Shown: positions 19,637-29,792 of the stretch, piece after piece
Position numbering within the stretch: position 1 is the stretch's first letter
Layout: the number at the start of each line of letters is the position of its first letter
Assembly: GCA_015501055.1 (NCBI GenBank)
Contig: JADNYV010000366.1
Location: 1 to 34,209, forward strand
Length of the DNA: 34,209 nt
Origin: Mucidula mucida
Taxonomy: Eukaryota; Basidiomycota; Agaricomycetes; Agaricales; Physalacriaceae
Direction: 5' to 3'
The notes under the pieces: generated by a model
The model's database searches: none
Seen by the model: the letters and a program-made list of their open reading frames with translations, nothing else
Told to the model about the DNA's origin: nothing
Translations under genes and position numbers: made by a program

Positions 19637-21110
19637 TTAGTTCGATAATCGTTGAGTCTTCGTCACCATCCAGGGACTGTACAGTAGCTCCTGCGCGGTC
19701 GGTCGCTCGGCGGGATTCACGACGAGCATACTGCGTAAGAGACGGACGAGTTTCTCCACATCCTCATCGTCAATGCAAACATCAGGCATTTCACGTCGGT
19801 AACTCGCCCATCGCTTCTCGACGATCTCAGGAATATCTGGAAGACTTGAATCACACCACTAATCTCAATAAGCTGAATAAACACACCTCGTTTATCCGGG
19901 TTTGCATCAATTGCAGAGCTACAATATGCTTTCCAAGTGGCGGGCAAGCAGCCAGACGTTCGAGCAACCGAGAGCAGATATGCTGCGGAATTCCACTCAT
20001 AGAAAAGGGGACGATTGATGATGAGTTCGGATACCTGTGAATGTCGTGTAAACAAGAAAGATGCTACTAGCATAAAAGAGGAACCGTACAGTGCAAGCCA
20101 AAGCCCAAATATCGCCTCGTTCGTCCCATTCGGGATCTGGCTCTTTCAGAGCTACTTTGGCGAAATAGACCTCGGGTGGCCAAACAGCCGGTACTGAGTA
20201 GTACATTGGGCGTACGTTCGTTTTGCGATAAGCTATAGGCGTAACAATACAAAAAGCACGATACCAAGAAACCTAACGTACCACTGCTGAAGTCAATAAT
20301 CCGCAATAGAGGGAGACTGTCCTCGCTGTATCCTTTCACTTCTTTGATCATGAAATCAAGGACAGAGATCGATGCGACCACATAAGGCGGGAGCGAGTCT
20401 GTCTGGTCCGCGACATCGCGAGTCAAGACGATAGTGCATACCGGGTTATAAAAGTGACAAAGAACGGCATCTAAAGTCTGGTCGTCGAAGCCTGGCAGGG
20501 TGCACGCCAGGTTGCCGATATGGAGGTCTATACACGCAGATGAACGAGGGATTGAAATATAATATCGAATTGTACCTCCATGTGCGACACCTCGAGAATG
20601 AAGGTACGCTAATCCCAGTATGATTTGTTGGCAGAAAGCTCTTTTCATCCGCTCGAAAATCGGGAGACCCTTCATCGAAAGCAATGGACAGAGAACTTCC
20701 GTGACGACGACATCATGGGTGCCGTTGGGCCCATGAATTTGGAAGTGATCGAGTAATTGTACAACGTGTTCGCGACCAGGATGAGCAGGCGAGTCGTCGC
20801 TGGATAGGTGTACCAATGCTCGGACTTCGTGCCTAGTTCGGCGATAAGGATTTTCAAGGCGACGAAACGACTAGTAGAGAAACATGACTAATTAAACGAG
20901 TGATAGGTGGATATGAACAAACCGTGGTCCTTCGAGGTCGTGTGCTAACCACACGGTACCGTACCCGCCATGACCGAGCTTATAAAGGACGCGATATCGT
21001 GACGTGGGACCGTAGAGATCTCCAATACGTACGGGATGAAATCCACCAGGGCGATACTGACGCATATCCTCAACATTGTTGTCGTCGCTTTCAAAGTAAA
21101 AATGGTCCAT
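19637..21110 (-). CDS. SRPK-like kinase with an apparent one-base frame break in exon 2
   Basis: Exons: 21110-20923, 20870-20576, 20527-20282, 20232-20090, 20034-19887 and 19836-19637, about 406 aa. The N terminus has the SRPK signature (EDMRQYRPGGFHPVRIGDLY, then YRVLYKLGHGGYGTVWLAHD). Beta-3 follows as VALKILIAELGTKSE. Then the frame must shift by one base near 20820-20830 to continue as ALVHLSSDDSPAHPG and VVQLLDHF. Downstream: GLAYLHSRGVAHGDLHIGN (HGDLH replacing HRD, as in fungal SRPK-like groups), IIDFSSA in place of DFG, PPEVYFAKVALKE, GDIWALACT and a C-lobe ending NPAERPTAQELLYSPWM. Everything except the exon 2 break is clean. It may be a sequencing or assembly error or a young pseudogene. 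Using a weaker donor in exon 1 (GTTCAT) would keep the frame open but remove the ATP-binding Lys. Symbol not assigned. Confidence 0.75.
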
Positions 21111-21350
21111 GCCAGTAGAGACATGTTGGTGTCCGAGGATTCTCGATGGAGAGAACTCTTTCTCAGCGCGCCTCAGTGGATATTGCACATCGAGGAAGAG
21201 AAGTCTGTCTCGGCAGCAATGAAATCAAGAGCGAGAGTGTCCAGAATTTATGGTTGAGACTCGGTGACTAGGGCATTGGCTTCAGGGGCTAGAAACGCAC
21301 TGAGAACAGAGAAACGAAGGAAACGAGCGGACGGAGAGGAGACCGTCAAG

Positions 21351-21686
21351 ACGTTCAAAAAGGTTGCCGTTACCTGAGAGTCACGGGAGTTCCTTTCCGA
21401 TCGCGTTTCTGCTTTCAGACTGTCTCGACCGCTCCTCCTTTTATCGGCGCTTTCTAGCTAGCCAGCAATCTCCTCCTCCATGGTGTTCGATTTTCAAGGT
21501 CTATCTTGTCAGAACCTCTATCTAGCACCACAATGATTTTGGTAACAAAGGAGACCACCGGACCACACTCCTTTTGCTGACGGCGAAGCCAGGGTAGTGC
21601 CAGTCCTCTGCTGCCAGATACTAGTTATAGGTCTGAATCCTCCTTTTCTTAACCCTTTGGCTTTGATCTCCATCAACGGTGTAGAA
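21351..21686 (+). repeat. Left arm of a large inverted repeat (~336 bp)
   Basis: It starts ACGTTCAAAAAGGTTGCCG and is the reverse complement of 23418-23750 with only a handful of differences (about 98% identical by eye). Its outer edge is 240 bp upstream of the SRPK-like start codon. A weaker similarity continues inward to about 21720. Confidence 0.88.
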
Positions 21687-21936
21687 TGATTACTTTTTAG
21701 ATGAACTTGTGCGCACCCCATTCTGAGCCATTCCGTCTGTCGAAACTACTATCAGTAAACCCTCTACAATTCCCTCTTGCTCAAGCGCTTGGAGTGTGGC
21801 GCAACTTGTCACGTACTTCACTAATAGTTCTACATTACTGAATCCACAAATTTGAACCAACCTTCCCGGTTCCACCATCCTGGACAAATAGACTCAGTTG
21901 TTGTATAAGTAGTATGTATTGCGTTTATACATTTGA

Positions 21937-22720
21937 TTATCCATGTGTTCCACTGCGCTTTCCAAGCATCCTTTTTGCCTCCACGAAGGACGGGAGGGTC
22001 ATTTTTCCGGAAACCTTGTTGGGATTGGCAAAGATCTTCTCCACGCCACTCACATTTAGATTCTCGAGAGTGACCAACAGAGTGGCTCTCTCTTCTGATA
22101 AACCAAATCCGAGGTAAAGCCACTTCAGCTCGTCCGCCCCAACACGAGTGTGAGTGATCTTAATGCCCAGAAGTTTTCTTAACGTTTTCGCAACCCATAG
22201 AACAAGGCGGCAGAGCGTCAGATTTGAATGCAAGAGATAGACAACTTGAAGGACGACCATCGTCGTAAGAAGAAGCTCTGGGTCGACAAGTATCTTATCG
22301 GTATCATAACTCTTCGCGCGCGTCAACGCGTCGACGCGAGGTCGGCGATATCATCAGCAGAAATGAATCCTATCTTTCCATTCCCGATGCAGTTACAATG
22401 GTGTGTTCATCCTTTAATGCTCTACAGATAAATCGTGGTGAAGTTCTCTGCCCAGTGATGAGAGATTGTGAAGACGACTGAGACATACCAAAGAACCACG
22501 AAGAATAACAAGGTAATCGACGCCTAGGCTGATCAAGTACTCGTGCACTTTCCCCATGGCTGGGCTGCCAGCGTCCAATGTCAAAGCGCTGAGCAGCACG
22601 AAGCGCTTCACGCTGCAGACCACGCACGGTCGGCATCGGGCGGACGCGACCTAGATGCGACAGTATGCGCCTAGATGGGATAACGGTTTGAGACACTACT
22701 GGCCGTCGGTTCAATCAGAT
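21937..22720 (-). pseudogene. Decayed NmrA-like NAD(P)-binding protein
   Basis: Minus-strand fragments in changing frames match the NmrA-type Rossmann family. HLIEPTASSVSNRYP lies near 22715. [20 protein letters not shown], then [13 protein letters not shown], follow at about 22620-22510. After a shift, TIVTAS then GNGKIGFISADDIADLA lie at about 22400-22340. After another shift, ALTRAKSYDTDKILVDPELL starts near 22325. The C-terminal block has GADELKWLYLGFGLSEE and VSGKMTLPSFVEAKR, ending at 21937. At least three frame breaks are needed, and the N-terminal glycine-rich nucleotide-binding motif is missing. The order and spacing match the family, in which members are NAD(P)-binding sensors or reductases. 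It lies entirely between the arms of the inverted repeat. Confidence 0.75.
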
Positions 22721-22870
22721 GTTGCGTCGTAATGGGATCTTTTGCCTACGACATGCACCAGACACGCAGTACCAGGCAATATGTATGCTTGCCTCAGATG
22801 GTAAAATCTTCAATCGCAGAAATCCTTACCGAATGAGTTCCAATCGAGTTTGTCTTCCGAGGGATCCAGA

Positions 22871-23100
22871 TTCTACACCGTTGATAGAGATCAAAGCAAA
22901 AGGGTTCATAAAAGGGATTCAGACCTATAACTGGTATCTGGCAGCATAGGATTCGCACTACCCTGACTTCGCCGCCAGTAAAAGGAGTGTGGCCCAGTGG
23001 CCCCTTGACTGCCATATTCATTGCGGTGCTAGAACGGGGCTCTGACAAGATAGACCTTGAAAAGTGTACATCGTGGAAAGAGAGATTGCTGGCTAGCCAG
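22871..23100 (+). repeat. Third, diverged copy of the inverted-repeat sequence
   Basis: Same orientation as the right arm. It shares TTGATAGAGATCAAAGC, CAGACCTATAACTGGTATCT, AAAGGAGTGTGG, TCTGACAAGATAGACCTTGA and GAGATTGCTGGCTAGCCAG with the arm, but many positions differ. It lacks the outer approximately 100 bp (the GTAACGGCAACC end). Confidence 0.8.
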
Positions 23101-23417
23101 ATCGAAGCCGTGACGCGACCATTTTGGACGCTGAACTCACTGCATAGTCCGCTAGTTGTCCTCCCGCAGTATTCCGTCAGCATCCATCAAGATCGAGACC
23201 GACATTGTCCGCCATACCAGTATCCTCGTTGTATTCTTGAACACAAAGTGACGACTCACCATATCAGAGTGAATGCTTGTAAATTTCAAGAGTATCTATG
23301 TCAGTGTAGACAACAATGTTGAGAGAGTACACAGCAGAAGAGGAAACGAAGCATATATACAGAGCTCGAGATCTTCTAGCGAATTCCAATCAAGTTCGTC
23401 TTCCAAAAGAGTTCCGA

Positions 23418-23750
23418 TTTACACCGTCGATAGAGATCAAAGCCAAAGGGTTAAGAAAAGGAGGATTCAGACCTATAACTAGTATCTGGCAGCAGAGGAC
23501 TGGCACTACCCTGGCTTCGCCGTCAGCAAAAGGAGTGTGGTCCGGTGGTCTCCTTGTTACCAAAATCATTGTGGTGCTAGATAGAGGTTCTGACAAGATA
23601 GACCTTGAAAATCGAACACCATGGAGGAGGAGATTGCTGGCTAGCTAGAAAGCGCCGATAAAGGGAGGAGCGGTCGAGACAGTCTGAAAGCAGAAACGCG
23701 ATCGGAAAGGAACTCCCGTGACTCTTAGGTAACGGCAACCTTTTGAACGT
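23418..23750 (-). repeat. Right arm of the large inverted repeat (~333 bp)
   Basis: Reverse complement of 21351-21686, ending CCTTTTGAACGT. Differences are limited to a few substitutions and single-base indels. No clear target-site duplication flanks the two outer ends (left flank CCGTCAAG, right flank GGCGCCGAC). Confidence 0.88.
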
Positions 23751-23884
23751 GGCGCCGACACATTGTCACATCGTCTTCATCCTACGCTCATCGTCGCTTG
23801 TTTCCTGCTTTTTTTGCTTTCACGTACGTTCGTAGCCTGAAATAAGATTACCTTCTCACTGTGCTTTAGTATCTAGCGTCAACT

Positions 23885-25085
23885 ATGAACACTGTCGCTC
23901 TTGATTCCATCACTGCCGAGACAGACATCTTTCACCACGTCAGCGTCCTCGTTGATACCCTGAATGCGCAATATCCTTAAGGCGTGTCGAGTTGGAGCTT
24001 TTTCCTTCGGCGTTTGTCAACAACTGGCCGAGGAACGCTCGCGGAAGGTTATGGCTCGCACCACTTCGATGCACTCTTCCGAGTTGCCGCCCAGTGTACC
24101 GGCGGCAACACCACCTCGTCGAGTTACCATCTTGATGGCTTTTATCTGCGCCACTTCCGTCTAGATTCTCGCTACTCGTCATCTTTGTTTTCGGACGGCA
24201 AAGTTGTCGTCCCTCTTGACGCAGTGTTCCTGGTCCTATACCATCTCCGCGTATTTGCCGACCTACACCAGGCGGACCTCAAAACCCTTGTTCTCCGGAA
24301 CTGTGCGTTCGTTACGGCTAAGGTCGTTGAGCGTTTCCAACGCCTCTTGGACCATAACAATATTCCTTCTGCTCGTGTACCATCACACGTCGAATCCCAT
24401 CCCGCCCCGTGTTTCGGATGTCAACTTTTGGGATGAATTTTGCATCTTATCTCCGATCATCTTCGACTAGACTGCATTCTGACACGCGCACGAGTCTGCC
24501 CTCGAGTTCAACAAGTGCACGCGACCCCTCCTCATCTATCCCGCTCATGGCTCGCGTTCCATGGATGCTGCTAGCGTTTCAATGCCTTCAGAAGAATGCT
24601 TGCGGGGCGTACATCGCTGATTGTTCGAAGAATGGATACTCCTGAACCCTCGACACCCAGCGCTTCTCGGTCTCGCATTCCAACAATCCTTATAAGTCCT
24701 CTTCTCACCTCTCGCGAGTGCAGCTCACCTCGCTCATTCCCGTCCTTGACAAAACGGCTCTTCCAAGATGAAGTTGTGTTGGTTCCTTCAAACAAGAAGT
24801 TCGCGTCCTCACGGACTCCAATCAAAAGCTGCCATCTAGACAATCGAACGAATCGCCAAAGCGGGATCCAGTAGGCGCCGGCAGCATGCAACCAGGAGTA
24901 TCCGAAAGCCACAGAAGGAGTTCGCGTTCGTACAGGAGAAGGGAGATCAGGAAGCAATCGAAGACATACTGGACGATGGACCGCAGACATCGCCTATCAC
25001 CAAGGCCATGCGGGATCCTTCTTATCCCGCGGGGAGCAGTTGGAAGGCAAGCGGATCTTCCGGGAGAAGGAGAATGGGGCTTTGA
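23885..25085 (+). pseudogene. Unidentified coding remnant or complex unmodelled gene
   Basis: The locus opens with an ATG frame (MNTVALDSITAETDIFHHVS) that stops after 31 codons. A different frame then has good coding character (LDAVFLVLYHLRVFADLHQA, then LKTLVLRNCAFVTAKVVERF) at about 24200-24350. Further pieces include VSDVNFWDEFCILSP at about 24410-24460, LFQDEVVLVPSNKKFASSRT at about 24750-24810 and, in yet another frame, KEFAFVQEKGDQEAIEDILD up to a stop at 25085. I could not connect these with acceptable introns, and I do not recognise a family. Either a decayed gene or one with unusual splicing or indels. The coordinates mark the span of plausible coding segments, not a model. Confidence 0.3.
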
Positions 25086-27942
25086 AGAGGGGATTGTAGC
25101 GATGATCAGGTGTTAGTCAATTTTGTGGACATTATACTATACTTCCTACGAGTACAGTTGCAGTTATTGTCATTACTATCATGCTATACAACACATTCGC
25201 TTGCACTTGTGTCGTCGAGATTGGATCATTCGTTTGCTTTGTTTGCACACCTTCCGAGACTCAGCTTCGACCACTTTGCGATCGCCACCTTCGATATACC
25301 AGAAAGAAGCCATGTCAATTACGTGATTGCCACTTGCTTTTAACCATCATGAGAAAGCCAAGCATGCGAGTGAATACCGATTTTCTTGCTATGCATGCTT
25401 AAACTCTCTTATCGACGTGATCTCCACAGGCTACTGCGTATCTGTGCGAGGTACACCATAGTCAAGTCTTTCTCGTCTTTCCCCGTGGATTTACTTGTTC
25501 TGACCTCATCTAGCTTCTTCGTGTACTGCCAAGTCTCATTGGCAACACATGTAATTCATAACTTGTTGAATCGAATACAGCTTCGTTGGCGCCTGGCCGT
25601 ATGCGAACATTCTCATGGCATCGTGGTAACTTCTAAATGTCTGGCCGTCGTTCTATGGCCGCCAACTGCAACTTACGTCGTCTCTCACAGTTTTGGTCAG
25701 TCCAACAGTCCAATACTACAGTAATGCATTTTAGTGTGTACGACAGCGTTGACATGCTGTTGCCTACACCATCATGGGGTTCAAGAAGATGCGACTGCTA
25801 TTCAGTTTACGGTCGCCGCAAGTTCGTATGTGTACCGTTTACCTCATGTGCACGGTGCTGCGTGTATTCTTCTTTGTACAACAACTCTCATCAGTTCGAG
25901 TGTTGGGCTTAAATGTGGGACCGTCAGTTTTGCTGTTATGATACTTCTTTCCCCGTTTCTTCATGGCTGTTGTGGAGCGCAACCGAAAGAAGAAATCGCC
26001 CTGGCATGACGCTGCTGGGTGTATCTCTTCCATGTACGTCGGTCTTCATCTTCAAGTGCACCGTGTTCCTAATGGTTGCTCTTCAGTCTTTATGGTATTT
26101 CACTGTCACAAACGTACACATATTACAAGCGGTTTCCGAACGACTCTTGGAAAGTCAAGCTGATGGTGTGTGGGAATTGCTTTCTGATCGCCGGACTGAC
26201 CGAGGTGTAGGTGGTTGGTCAAGTAGGACGTCGCCTCACGTTGCCTGTCAATCTGATTGCATCAAAGTGTCCTTGATACGCTTCGATGGTCTCGTGTGCA
26301 TGCGTCGTGGTACTATCTGGTCAAAAGGACTGCAGGACGGTCTATTGGAGCTTGAATGTACTACAAAGTTCTTCCGAATCGCTGTGATTATGACCAGGTT
26401 GAGCTATGTTATCTGTAAGCATACGCCTTACTTGCGATCAAATTCTTACGGCGCACGCTAGATGGTATTTCGGCGTTAACAGAGTCGTATGTGATCCGTA
26501 CCCAATGTGTACATCAATTATCATTCAAATGCAGGTTCCTGGCTATCAAGTTGGTTATGTGGTGTTTGAACAAAGTCACAGCGAGAACAGTTACTGATTT
26601 TATTAGTGAGCGACAGAAGTCGTTTTTGACGATGTGTTGGTGAGTGACGCTTTCCTCAATAGCGGTCCTAAAATAAGTTGGTACTGCGATAACTAGGATT
26701 ACTGGGCTTGTCCATTTCAGTGAGCGAACCACGATCTGAGCTCGGAGCCTGATGATTGGACTAGTCAGCGGCGAGATTTCAGCAGGAGAGTTCCTCTCTC
26801 TACGCAATTTTGCGAAGTTGGAAGCGTCAAGGTTCGTTACATATCGCGTACGCTGCATCGTGAACGATGGATCCCTAGATACGAGCATTTGCGACTTTCG
26901 AGCGCCGCCGTGTGCGACACTAGCCTTGCTATCTCGTTATGTTACTTTCCACCAGAAGCGCACCGGCTACAAAAGTAATGGAGGATCGTTGACTTCAATT
27001 TCTCGACTCACGTGGATATTACAGAAGCGAAATCATTGACCATCTCATTTTGTATACCTCAATTCCGGACTCATCAATTGGTGAGCATCAATGTTGACTG
27101 GCGAACGTTTGACGCTCAGTATTGGCTCAGTGTCACGTCGATATTCTGTTTGATTACGGTGAGTTATTATGGGTGTCTGTCTAGCGTCAACTGAAGTATT
27201 CCAGTATATTGTTATACCTAGGACTTGGGTATATCTTCTTGTGCTTCTGATTAGTCGGCGTAAGTCTTTGTAAGAAAACTAAGTTGCCTGCCATTGATGA
27301 TATTTAGTATATGCGAATACATTCCTGAGCTCGTGAGGAAGCACATTATGAGTATGCGACGATCTGAAGGACATCTTCAGGTTGAAACTCGACATAGCTT
27401 ACGAGCCACATAGATGACGAGGCGACCCCCGCCGTGCCAATTTCAGTCCATGAGTGGAGTTCGGCGAAGGTTGCGTTCCTGCTCATTTTCTGAGCTGACA
27501 CTGATACTTGTGTACAGCGGAAGGTCGGAATACGCCTATAGATGTGTATGTCGTGACGGAGACAATAAGCGATGCGAATATGGATAAGGTAAGTGCTGCT
27601 GTCTGTCGTTGAAACCGTTTCCAATCGTAATAACTCGCAGCGCGATAGATGTTGAGAGTCAGCGCCCGATCACACGATAGCGGTACAAGTAGTACTATTA
27701 GCTCGTATGAGAAGCTTGAATATAACTTAGTGGACTTGTTTAGTGAAATGTAAACACGTTGTCCGCGATCACATGATGCCGCGTTATTTGTTTGAATGTT
27801 TGGCAAAAACGAGCTGGTCCTTATTCCTAAAAGGGAATTCGAGAGGCTCTCTTGTCTCCACTCCGTCAGCGACACCGTTTCCGCTTTTCCTCGTCTTTCT
27901 TCATTATTTTCAAACCGACATATGCTTGTAAACTAGTCGTTC
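25086..27942. other. Long stretch with no recognisable gene
   Basis: About 2.85 kb. Several open frames of 60-180 codons occur on both strands (the longest is 25913-26461 plus). None shows domain motifs, consistent splice partners or coding-like composition, and many overlap on opposite strands. I see no tRNA cloverleaf, no repeat array and no transposon ends. The right-hand end should contain the cyclin promoter, which includes an Mcm1-like CCTAAAAGGG. Confidence 0.45.
27826..27835 (+). promoter_or_regulatory. Mcm1/MADS-like box CCTAAAAGGG
   Basis: It lies 108 bp upstream of the cyclin ATG and sits in the partly palindromic TTCCTAAAAGGGAA. The form CC-N3-WW-R-GG fits the Mcm1 core. In budding yeast, B-type cyclin genes are controlled by Mcm1 with a forkhead factor, so the location is suggestive. 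A forkhead-like TGTTTG occurs about 25 bp upstream. Confidence 0.35.
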
Positions 27943-29792
27943 ATGTCTTCCAACATTCCAGTGCGTCTCGCCGTTGTGGACGATGTGTTGACGATGAGTG
28001 ACGACTTGAACAGATTCGGCGACCAGTGGTGCGGACGGTGCGCATACCGTCAAGGACATCGAAAATGCGACTGCGCGGGCAGCTAGAATAGCCCAGCGCA
28101 CCAAGGCCCTGGCGAGCGGCGAGGGCGATTCCAAGGCAGTGGCACCAACCAAGAAGACGGCAGATGGAGTCGAAACCTCTGTCGGCAAGAGAAAACGCGG
28201 CGTCCTGGCAGAGGTTGGCGGGCCCAATGCCTCCAAGGAGGGCAGCAGCAAGGGCAAGGAGAAGGAGAAGGACGATGTCAAGGAATCTTCCAAGTCGAGG
28301 CCAATCGTTAAACCCGTTGCGCGACGGCCGTTGCAGACGACTGCTGGTGGGCGAATAGCACCCTCAGGAACGGCCTCGTCAAAAGTGCTTGGCATACGCC
28401 GCAAGTTTACTGTTGCCAGCAGCGACGAACCTCCTGCATCCTCTACCGTTCCCGGCGTTCGCCGCCAAGGATCGATTACCGAACGTACCATCGCTAGCAC
28501 CTCCACGTCGCGCTCAAATTCTGTTGTCGACGAAGAAGAGCCTCATCGCGCTTTCAAGAAACGTCATACGACTCCTCTGGAAGACCAGCCGCTGGACACT
28601 ATTGCCGAGAACGCTGTTCAACCTCCAGAGGAATCCCAGGTTGAAGTCGACCATGTCGCCGCCCAATTGCAGGTCATTGAAGAGGAGGAGCAGGATTGGA
28701 TTGATCTTGATGCGCAAGACGCTGACGACCCATTGATGGTGTCCGAGTATGTCGTCGAAGTTTGTAACTATATGAAAGAGATTGAGGTCAGTTTTCCTTG
28801 CTTCCCCCAATTTCCCTATCTCACGCCTCGTTCAGATCAACACACTACCAAGTGCTGACTACATGGACCGTCACACTGAGCTAGACTGGTCTAAGCGTAC
28901 CATACTGTTGGACTGGATGCTGCAGGTGCATTCCATGTATCGCTGTTACCCCGAGACGTGGTTCCTTTTCGTAAACGTCTTCGACCGCGTTCTTTCTATG
29001 CGCACCACCATTTCCGTTACAAAGCTTCAGCTGCTGGGTATCTCGTGCTTCTTTATCTCCACCAAGTTCGAGGAGAGCGTCGCTCCCAGCATCAACGATA
29101 TCGTCAGTCTCGCTGGTGACCAATATACCGTTGCAGAGCTCTTGAAGGCCGAACAGCACGTCCTTAAAATCTTAAATTGGGACATGAGCTATTGCGGCCC
29201 TATGAACTGGCTCCGTCGCGCTAGCAAAGCCGATGATCTCGACCCGGCAGCACGCACAGTAGCCAAGTATTTGTTGGAAGTAGGATCGTTGCAGTGGGAT
29301 TTGGTAGGTGTGCCTGCGTCTAAGCAGGCAGCCGCCTGTCTTTACCTAGCGCGCCTGAGTCTTCAAAAGGAGGACTGGGTACGTTCATCAATGCCATATT
29401 AGAGTTGATTGCTCATGTTTCAATTTAGACGCCCACACTCATGCATTATGCAGGATACCAAGAGGCGGAAATCCTGCCCGTCGTTAAAGTGATTCTCGAC
29501 TATCTTCTGTTACCAGAAGAACAACAGTCGCAGACACTGGTGAAAAAATACGCGTCCAAAAAGTTTGCCAAGGTATGACCACGTTGCATTTGACCTTGCA
29601 CAGTATCTAACTTTGCAACAGTGCAGTATCTATATGCGCTCGTGGGTTGAAGAATGCTTCCCCAAAGGCGCCCCGGTCAACATCGATAGCGAGTTGCCTA
29701 GGGTGAAGCGGATGATCCAGGAGTCAAACTATAAGCGTATGGTAGCGCACAAGGCAAGGGAGCGAGCGGAGCGACGCAAGGTCGCGCATTAG
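27943..29792 (+). CDS. B-type (mitotic) cyclin (about 550 aa, 5 exons)
   Basis: Exons: 27943-27964 (donor uncertain), 28014-28786, 28836-29378, 29429-29572 and 29622-29792. The N-terminal about 260 residues are disordered and Lys/Ser-rich, ending in an acidic stretch before ADDPLMVSEYVVEVCNYMKE. The cyclin box follows: YMDRHTELDWSKRTILLDWM, VFDRVLSMRTTISVTKLQLL, GISCFFISTKFEE, then YTVAELLKAEQHVLKILNWD. The second cyclin fold contains ASKQAAACLYLARLSL, and a C-terminal tail ends ERRKVAH. It should activate Cdk1 at G2/M. Exon 1 is the weak point. The best donor (GTGCGT at 27961) gives the wrong phase, whereas GTCTCG at 27965 keeps the frame and gives MSSNIPVHSATSGADGAH. Alternatively one base is missing near 28020. 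Exons 2-5 are secure. Confidence 0.88.

Noticed and set aside
21518..21721. Open frames within the inverted-repeat arms
   Set aside because: The same frames recur in each repeat copy because the DNA is repeated. They have no domain character, and the third copy breaks them.
21351..23750. Calling the inverted-repeat structure a complete DNA transposon
   Set aside because: The arms look like long TIRs, but no target-site duplication and no transposase are visible, so only an inverted-repeat structure is claimed.
25913..26461. 182-codon plus-strand open frame in the gene-poor interval
   Set aside because: It has no motif, no supporting splice structure and unremarkable composition, so it is likely chance.
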